Below, in pieces: positions 5,603 through 10,060 of a DNA stretch of 10,060 bases (position 1 is its first letter; each line of letters opens with the position of its first letter). Where the stretch lies: the NCBI GenBank assembly GCA_019237435.1, contig JAFAHB010000277.1, forward strand, positions 1-10,060. Reading direction: 5' to 3'. The notes under the pieces are model-generated. The model was not told the DNA's origin. It saw nothing but the letters and a program-made list of their open reading frames with translations, and searched no databases. This stretch comes from Vulcanimicrobiota bacterium. Lineage in GTDB: Bacteria; Vulcanimicrobiota; Vulcanimicrobiia; Vulcanimicrobiales; Vulcanimicrobiaceae. The position numbers were made by a program, and so were the translations under genes.

Positions 5603-6940
5603 CTATGGATAGAGAAGTCGCAGCCCAAGCCCCGCGAACGGACCGTTGTAACTACGGTTGACCGGCGCGTTCTCTTTATTCGTCCAGCTGTCACCCATCC
5701 AACCGGCTTCGATGAATACCGGGGAAGTTCCAAACGCGTACGTCAGCCCAACCTGGTACTTCAGGATGTTGTACTGAAGCGGCAAGGTCGCCGAATGGGA
5801 TCCCGTGGCGGGATAACGATTCGGCAGCGACACCACCGCGTTTCCATTGACGCTCGGATAGTAGTAGATGCTTCCGAAGTACGAGAAGGCGTGGTTGAGA
5901 TCGGGCAGCTTCTCACCGCCGAACCCGACGCCGTTCATGTTGGGATAGCCGTAGTTGTTCTGCATCCAGATATATCCGACGCCGATGTAGATGCGCGGCT
6001 GAAGCACGCGCACCGCAAGGCGAGCGTCGAAATCCTGATCTGCCATTCCCGTGATCGTCGGCACCGGCGAACTGCCGTTACCGCCGATGACCGTCACATA
6101 GCAATCCGCTTGCGGAACGTTATTGACGGTCGTGCAGTTGTGCGGATAGTTCCAGTGCTCGTACGAGCCTTCCACCATGAATGGAATGCTGCCGAGGCTG
6201 AACTCGCCTCCACCGCGCGCGGCATACCCGCCATTGCCGCCGTTGGAGTGGTTCCCCGCATTGAACTCGTTGTAGATGGTAGGCGAGAAGATGTAGTCAC
6301 CAACCGCCCATGCTTCACCAAGAAGCGGTCGGGGCGTCGGCGGCGGGGGCGGTGGCGGCGGTGGCGGCGCGGGGGGCGGAGGTGCCGGGCTCGGCGGCGG
6401 CGTCGCCGGAATGTACCGCACGACGACGATATGCCGATCGGGAACCCACTGTACGTACGCGCCCATGCCTTCCGATATCACACGGACCGGCACGAGTACG
6501 ACGCCCTGATACACCATCGGCGGAACGTCCAGCGGACGCGATTCGCCGTTGATGACCACTTCGGGTTTGCCGACGGTCACCTTGACTTCAGCGCCGGCTT
6601 TGGATACCGTCGCCGTGTTGCTGCCGGCATCCCACGATACCGTCGCGCCCATTTGTTCGAACATCGAGCGCAGCGGAATCAAGAGCGTACCGCCTTTGAC
6701 CAGCGCGGCTAATACGCGCCCCTGCTTGAGAATGTCGGGCTTGGAATAGACGTGATGATCGTTATAAAGGATTGGAATCTGACCGGATGGCGGTGATCCA
6801 AAATCCGCCGGCGGGGGTGCTCCCCCCTGAGCGACGCTGTTTCCATTGTTTCCTTGCGCCGCAATCGACGGAGCGGACACCGCGAACAACCCGCAGATCG
6901 TTACGATCGAGGCGAGTATTCCGGTGCTCAGTCGTTTCAC
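5603..6940 (-). CDS. Exported stalk-domain protein with proline linker and possible outer-membrane barrel
   Basis: A 445-residue protein. Residues 1-27 form a Sec signal peptide (KRL, hydrophobic core, APSIAAQ cleavage-like end). Residues about 77-177 match the copper amine oxidase N-terminal (stalk) domain: GGTLLIPLRSMFEQMGATVSWD followed by a second half with GVVLVPVRVISEGMGAYVQW and ending VVVRYIP. The domain name is historical and no copper site or oxidase is present. Residues 178-205 are a proline tract with ten prolines in a row. Residues 206-445 are rich in Gly, Asn and aromatics with alternating strands and end GPFAGLGLRLLYP, resembling an outer-membrane beta-barrel terminus; this barrel call is inference. 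The start is the GTG at 6938-6940, with AAGGAGG five bases upstream; the reading frame extends further but without a signal peptide start. It is the last of three genes interrupting the alpha operon. Confidence 0.82.
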   Translation of the reverse strand: MKRLSTGILASIVTICGLFAVSAPSIAAQGNNGNSVAQGGAPPPADFGSPPSGQIPILYNDHHVYSKPDILKQGRVLAALVKGGTLLIPLRSMFEQMGATVSWDAGSNTATVSKAGAEVKVTVGKPEVVINGESRPLDVPPMVYQGVVLVPVRVISEGMGAYVQWVPDRHIVVVRYIPATPPPSPAPPPPAPPPPPPPPPPTPRPLLGEAWAVGDYIFSPTIYNEFNAGNHSNGGNGGYAARGGGEFSLGSIPFMVEGSYEHWNYPHNCTTVNNVPQADCYVTVIGGNGSSPVPTITGMADQDFDARLAVRVLQPRIYIGVGYIWMQNNYGYPNMNGVGFGGEKLPDLNHAFSYFGSIYYYPSVNGNAVVSLPNRYPATGSHSATLPLQYNILKYQVGLTYAFGTSPVFIEAGWMGDSWTNKENAPVNRSYNGPFAGLGLRLLYP

Positions 6941-6945
6941 GAGTG

Positions 6946-6952
6946 CCTCCTT
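6946..6952 (-). promoter_or_regulatory. Strong ribosome binding site of the stalk/barrel gene
   Basis: AAGGAGG on the minus strand, five bases before the GTG at 6940. It fixes the start and suggests efficient translation independent of the transporter gene 109 bases upstream. Confidence 0.8.
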
Positions 6953-7049
6953 AAAAAAGCTCCATGCTGACGCGGCGAAACCGCTGCCAGCCCTACAAGG
7001 CGAGCGGCCGCTTGGAGCGCCGCCTGCCCGTACAAACACACGATACGCC

Positions 7050-8264
7050 TTATCGGTTTGTTAGGCAACGTGGTAAACGCCACAACCAGGCTATTCCTGC
7101 TACGGTTTCAGCCAGCGCCAAGCCGAATGCTACACGAGGTGCGACGGGCCCGCCGATGAGTTGGAAACGCGTCAAGACCGCAGTCGTAAGGGCCGGCGCG
7201 ACTACCTGCGGCAGGACGACTGCAAGATTCCAAATGCCCATAGCCGCTGCCATAGCACCCGCCGGAAGGACTCTGCAGGCGATGGCCCAGTCCGCCACGA
7301 GGAACACTCCCCAGCCTAGCCCGGCAACGATCGTCGCGGCAACCGCGCCTCCGAGCCGGTTTACAGTGATGAAGAGCGCTAGTGCCACGATGAATCCGAG
7401 AGCCCCTAGCGTCGCCACGAGCCGCTTATCGGCACGGTCGGAGGGACGCGCGGCCAATGCCGCGCCCAAGGCACCGACGATGGTGAAACTGATAATCAGA
7501 ACGCCCGTGAGCCGCCGCGCATCGGCAAGCACCGACGCGCCGAGCACATTCTGAACGTAAAACAACAAATAACCGAGCAAGGTATAGAAGCCGACGTACA
7601 CCAGCGCGCGCGAGACGAACAAATCGACGAAGGGGCGCGTGACATGCAGCCGGGAAGGGCCGATCGATTCGCGCAGCGGCAAAGCGCGCGCGTGCGCCGA
7701 CGTCAGAGCACACGTCGTCAACAATAGCGCGGCCAGCGCGTAGCTCAGCGTTCGCGCGTTCGCAATGAAGCTTGCGGCAAGCGCGCCGACGGCGTTACCG
7801 ACCGATTGCAGTGCCGCCATCCACGACGAGGCCGTTCCTACTCGCGCGCCTTCGACAAAATCAGGAATAATCGCTTGATACGGGCCGATCGCGACGTTCA
7901 ATGCGGCTTGCAGCGCGATGAATGCAACGCTCAGCGCGAAGAACGTGCGCGCATCGTAGAACGCTGCGATCGCCGCCGCTCCACCCACGGCGCCGGCAAG
8001 ATAAAACTCCAGCCGGCGGCTGCCGTTGCGGCGGCGCGCGTCCGACCAGATTCCGACGAGGATCTGCACGACGGCCGCCGTGGCAGCGCCCATCGTCGCG
8101 AGCCGGCCGTATGCGAGAACGGCGCTGCCCGACGCTAGCTCGATGGTGCGAGACTGCAACGAGATGCCCAACAGGGCGCCCCAGACGGCTTGCACGCCGA
8201 GCCAAAAGAGCGCGAGCCGAAACGGACTGGCTACATGCCCACCCTCAAGCGTGGGCGCACGCAT
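7050..8264 (-). CDS. MFS transporter (SLC45/MelB-like)
   Basis: A 404-residue integral membrane protein with about twelve hydrophobic segments, the standard size for the major facilitator superfamily. The first loop has GIWSDARRRNGSRR, a variant of the MFS loop 2-3 signature, and the segment GPYQAIIPDFVEGARVGTASSWMAA resembles the region after helix 4 in SLC45 and sugar-cation symporter relatives. The substrate cannot be told from sequence. The frame is open far upstream, but that part is a shadow of the preceding gene and is Arg-rich; the ATG at 8264 (MRAPTLEGGHVASPF) precedes helix 1 by a normal cytoplasmic leader. This start lies 20 bases inside the nucleotidyltransferase gene, implying translational coupling. 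An ATG at 8294 is a less likely alternative. Confidence 0.85.
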   Translation of the reverse strand: MRAPTLEGGHVASPFRLALFWLGVQAVWGALLGISLQSRTIELASGSAVLAYGRLATMGAATAAVVQILVGIWSDARRRNGSRRLEFYLAGAVGGAAAIAAFYDARTFFALSVAFIALQAALNVAIGPYQAIIPDFVEGARVGTASSWMAALQSVGNAVGALAASFIANARTLSYALAALLLTTCALTSAHARALPLRESIGPSRLHVTRPFVDLFVSRALVYVGFYTLLGYLLFYVQNVLGASVLADARRLTGVLIISFTIVGALGAALAARPSDRADKRLVATLGALGFIVALALFITVNRLGGAVAATIVAGLGWGVFLVADWAIACRVLPAGAMAAAMGIWNLAVVLPQVVAPALTTAVLTRFQLIGGPVAPRVAFGLALAETVAGIAWLWRLPRCLTNR

Positions 8265-8979
8265 ACTCGTACTCGGCAAGAAGGTCGACGTCATAGGCAA
8301 GCTCTGGGGCGCATCCGCGCAACGCCTGCGCCGGCACTTGGAGAACGTGCAGCGCCATCGCCTCCAGGTCGGAGACGCGCAGCCGCCCCGAGATAAACCG
8401 GAATAAGACACCGGGGCCGACGAGACTTGCCATTCGCCACGGGCGTTTGCGAGCTTCGAAAAAGCGCGTCGCCATAGCGGCGAGCTTCTCGGTCGCACCT
8501 TGCGGTATCGAAAAGACGCCACCGTTGACGACCCGCTCGCCGCTTAACGTAATCCCAAACGAGGACGGCGCGCCGGGAAAACGAGCTTCAAAAGCCGCGA
8601 ATTCGGCAAGGGCGACGGCGAGCGTACCATGCCCGACGCGATTGAGGAAATCGCCAATTGCTGCCGACGTAACGTACGGTAAATCGCTCGTTGCGTAGAT
8701 GAGCCGTTCGCGGTCCGGCCAGGCTCGCAACGCGCGCAGCAAGTTTTCGCTGCCGGAGGGACTTTCGTCGACGATCCGATCGACGGCGTGCGCGCACGCC
8801 TGCCGAACCTCATCTCCGCCGACCACCGCGATCTCGTCGACGCCTGCCATCCGCAAGGCTTCGATCATTCGCGCGAGCATCGTCTTGCCGTGCACCAAAG
8901 CCAACGCCTTCACCCGCGTGCCGACAGCTCGCGCAAACGCGCCGTCGATTCGCCCTCCGGCGGTGATGACGGCTCTCAT
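8245..8979 (-). CDS. MobA-like NTP transferase domain protein
   Basis: A 244-residue nucleotidyltransferase-type protein. It begins MRAVITAGG, followed by a variant glycine-rich loop with Lys24 (the usual form is LAGGxxxRMGxxK), then GKTMLARMIEALRMAGVDEIAVVGG. ATSDLPYVT (97-104) supplies the likely metal-binding Asp99, and NGG (152-154) and a late DVD (230-232) fit the fold. Such enzymes transfer a nucleotide from NTP to a sugar phosphate or cofactor precursor, for example in molybdopterin or cobamide synthesis; the substrate is not identifiable here. The loop lacks the classic RMG, so specificity may differ. The ATG at 8979 is chosen because the conserved beta strand starts at once; an in-frame TTG at 9024 would add 15 residues. 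Neither has a good ribosome binding site. It lies 68 bases after rpsM. Confidence 0.78.
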   Translation of the reverse strand: MRAVITAGGRIDGAFARAVGTRVKALALVHGKTMLARMIEALRMAGVDEIAVVGGDEVRQACAHAVDRIVDESPSGSENLLRALRAWPDRERLIYATSDLPYVTSAAIGDFLNRVGHGTLAVALAEFAAFEARFPGAPSSFGITLSGERVVNGGVFSIPQGATEKLAAMATRFFEARKRPWRMASLVGPGVLFRFISGRLRVSDLEAMALHVLQVPAQALRGCAPELAYDVDLLAEYEYACAHA

Positions 8980-9047
8980 CGCTACGAAGCGCCGATTTGG
9001 CGCATCTCGTTGAGCTGCATCCAAATCAACGTTTCTTAACGCTCAGA

Positions 9048-9434
9048 TTATTTCTTCGCGATGGCCTTTTTCTTACCGGCGACCGTGCGCTTCGGTCCCT
9101 TGCGCGTTCGCGCGTTGGTTTTCGTTCGCTGGCCTCGAACCGGCAGTCCACGCCGATGGCGCAAACCGCGGTAACATCCAATATCCATCAGGCGTTTGAT
9201 GTTGCCCTGCACTTCTCGGCGAAGATCGCCTTCGACGCGCAGTTGCAGCGAGTCGATCGCGTCGCGCAGTTTCTTTTCTTCTTCTTCGCTCATCGCCTTG
9301 ACGCGAAGATCGGGATTCACTCCGGCAAAGGCAAGAATCTTGCGCGCCGTCGGCGCGCCTATGCCGAAGATATACGTCAGCGCAACCTCGACGCGTTTCT
9401 CGCGCGGAAGATCGATACCAGCAATGCGAGCCAT
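9048..9434 (-). CDS. rpsM: 30S ribosomal protein S13
   Basis: A 128-residue S13 of the 30S head, which contacts the P-site tRNA and L5. It begins [26 protein letters not shown] and contains the helix-hairpin-helix region, [29 protein letters not shown] and a basic tail. The frame stays open to 9530, but the start is the ATG at 9432-9434 because it gives the canonical N-terminus and has AAGGAGT (9438-9444) three bases upstream; the extension is the shadow of rpmJ. The gene follows rpmJ with a normal operon gap of eight bases. The expected next gene, rpsK, is displaced by about 3.6 kb. Confidence 0.97.
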   Translation of the reverse strand: MARIAGIDLPREKRVEVALTYIFGIGAPTARKILAFAGVNPDLRVKAMSEEEEKKLRDAIDSLQLRVEGDLRREVQGNIKRLMDIGCYRGLRHRRGLPVRGQRTKTNARTRKGPKRTVAGKKKAIAKK

Positions 9435-9437
9435 GTT

Positions 9438-9444
9438 ACTCCTT
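9438..9444 (-). promoter_or_regulatory. Ribosome binding site deciding the rpsM start
   Basis: AAGGAGT on the minus strand, three bases from the rpsM ATG and overlapping the rpmJ stop codon TAA. It rules out the longer upstream frame and suggests coupling of rpsM to rpmJ translation. Confidence 0.75.
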
Positions 9445-9559
9445 AGCCCTGCACTTGTTTGTGCTTTGGGTTGACTTCGCAAATCACCCGCACCTTGCCG
9501 CGGCGGCGGATGATTTTGCATTTTTCGCAAATTTTCTTAACCGAAGGTCTAACTTTCAT
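9443..9559 (-). CDS. rpmJ: 50S ribosomal protein L36
   Basis: A 38-residue L36, the smallest large-subunit protein. The translation starts [20 protein letters not shown] and ends [14 protein letters not shown]. It has the zinc ligands C11, C14, C27 and H33 (C-x2-C-x12-C-x5-H), so it is the zinc-binding form, and the length is exactly typical. The ATG is at 9557-9559; the upstream sequence is GC-rich and has no strong Shine-Dalgarno. It sits in its conserved place between infA and rpsM. Confidence 0.97.
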   Translation of the reverse strand: MKVRPSVKKICEKCKIIRRRGKVRVICEVNPKHKQVQG

Positions 9560-9591
9560 TCTATACGGCGCTTCGCCCCCGGCTGCGCGCC

Positions 9592-9667
9592 CCCCACGTT
9601 CGTGGGGCCCCCAGCCCATGGGCGCCTTTCACATATTGGCTTGCTTGAGACTCCCCTAGGGGCGCCC
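9592..9667. promoter_or_regulatory. Palindrome-rich spacer between infA and rpmJ
   Basis: Several palindromes are packed in 76 bases: a hairpin CCCCACG-TT-CGTGGGG (9592-9607), GGGGCCCC (9604-9611), GCCCATGGGC (9614-9623), CCCCTAGGGG (9653-9662) and GGGCGCCC (9660-9667). GGGCGCC (9620-9626) also pairs with GGCGCCC (9661-9667) around a 34-base loop. There is no T tract, so it is not a classic terminator. It may be a structured mRNA leader, processing site or protein binding region; function is inference. Confidence 0.5.
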
Positions 9668-9714
9668 AAGCTATCGTTATCACTGTAGCATGCTCCGAGC
9701 GGGACTTCGTCACG

Positions 9715-10002
9715 TCACTTATACCTATACGTTATTCGGCCGTGCGTCAAATCGTAAGGCGAGAGCTCGACGAGCACCCGGTCGCCCGGAAGAATCCGAA
9801 TGAAGTGCATCCGGATCTTGCCCGAAACGTGCGCGAGCATGCGATGGCCGTTCGCAAGCTCGACCCTGAACATTGCGTTCGGAAGCGGCTCGACGATCGT
9901 GCCCTCGACCTCGATCGCCTCTTCCTTGGGCGTCGCAGTCTTTGCGGCTTTCTCCGCATTTGCTTTGCTGCGCGGAAGACGTCCACCGCGCCGACGAGCC
10001 AT
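9715..10002 (-). CDS. infA: Translation initiation factor IF-1, with N-terminal extension
   Basis: A 95-residue IF-1, which binds the ribosomal A site during initiation. The OB-fold core from about residue 28 ([45 protein letters not shown] and the end [15 protein letters not shown]) matches normal 72-residue IF-1 closely. Ahead of it is an extra stretch of about 23 residues, [20 protein letters not shown] and a few more, which is basic and Ala-rich and probably disordered. No ATG, GTG or TTG near the core offers a shorter start, and the ATG used has a very strong Shine-Dalgarno upstream, so the extension looks real. It is preceded directly by another gene's stop codon. Confidence 0.95.
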   Translation of the reverse strand: MARRRGGRLPRSKANAEKAAKTATPKEEAIEVEGTIVEPLPNAMFRVELANGHRMLAHVSGKIRMHFIRILPGDRVLVELSPYDLTHGRITYRYK

Positions 10003-10059
10003 CTATACGATCACCTCCGCAGCCGGCCGGTACCGTTCGATTGCCGGGTCCTCGGCATA
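10003..10059 (-). CDS. C-terminal end of an unidentified gene upstream of infA (partial)
   Basis: One minus-strand frame is open from the window edge to a TAG at 10005-10003, reading YAEDPAIERYRPAAEVIV. The TAG is followed at once by the infA ATG, so the two are likely one operon. Map or a KOW-domain protein often sits here in other bacteria, but these 18 residues do not identify it. Confidence 0.45.
   Translation of the reverse strand, partial: YAEDPAIERYRPAAEVIV
10009..10018 (-). promoter_or_regulatory. Extended ribosome binding site of infA
   Basis: GGAGGTGATC on the minus strand, a ten-base match to the complement of the usual 16S rRNA 3' end, six bases before the ATG (11 from the GGAGG core). 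It lies inside the preceding gene and supports the long IF-1 start. Confidence 0.75.
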
Positions 10060-10060
10060 G

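Noticed and set aside
6327..6412. G-rich stretch on the plus strand as a regulatory G-quadruplex
   Set aside because: Fully explained by the proline codons of the linker in the minus-strand gene; no independent evidence of function.
5582..6712. Long plus-strand open frame of 376 codons opposite the stalk/barrel gene
   Set aside because: Its product is Arg- and His-rich with no recognisable motif, while the minus strand has a signal peptide, a known domain and a strong ribosome binding site. It is a shadow frame of a GC-rich gene.
6972..6984. GCGG/CCGC hairpin upstream of the stalk/barrel gene as a terminator of the transporter
   Set aside because: Only four base pairs, and the T run is about 15 bases away next to the ribosome binding site, so it is not a convincing terminator.
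8265..8522. N-terminal extension of the MFS transporter
   Set aside because: Lies wholly within the nucleotidyltransferase gene and is Arg-rich without membrane character; a shadow.
9435..9530. N-terminal extension of S13 in the open frame upstream of 9434
   Set aside because: It overlaps rpmJ in another frame, and the canonical MARIAGI start has a perfect ribosome binding site.

Overview
The window is a GC-rich bacterial chromosome segment built around the alpha (infA-rpmJ-rpsM-rpsK-rpsD-rpoA-rplQ) ribosomal-protein/RNA-polymerase operon, read on the minus strand. The gene mix is a copper-amine-oxidase-type stalk domain fused through a proline tract to a possible outer-membrane barrel, a GloVer-repeat lipoprotein, a LuxE-like acyl-protein synthetase, and alternative GTG/TTG starts. 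It suggests a little-studied diderm lineage; Candidatus Eremiobacterota/Vulcanimicrobiota (WPS-2) is my guess from gene style, not proven here.

Layout from right to left, in the direction of transcription: the last 18 codons of an unknown gene, then infA (IF-1 with a basic N-terminal extension), a 155-base palindrome-rich spacer, rpmJ and rpsM. The expected order is then broken by three non-ribosomal genes on the same strand: a MobA-like nucleotidyltransferase, an MFS transporter overlapping it by 20 bases, and the stalk/barrel envelope protein with its own strong ribosome binding site. A strong hairpin follows the envelope gene. The operon then resumes with rpsK (TTG start), rpsD (zinc-type S4), rpoA and rplQ (TTG start). 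After rplQ comes a same-strand LuxE-like gene.

On the plus strand at the left end are the last codons of an unknown gene, a YccU-type CoA-binding protein, and a secreted lipoprotein with seven GloVer repeats. The lipoprotein gene converges on the LuxE-like gene; their stop codons share one CTAG.

The rpsK-rpsD-rpoA-rplQ block is bordered on both sides by copies, in the same orientation, of an intergenic element carrying TCAGGATGACA. These copies lie close to the two places where ribosomal gene order gives way to other genes. The most notable points are the split alpha operon, these bordering repeats, the palindrome cluster between infA and rpmJ, and the chimeric envelope protein. No tRNA, rRNA, CRISPR array or insertion sequence was seen, and I found no clear defence or other novel multi-gene system.
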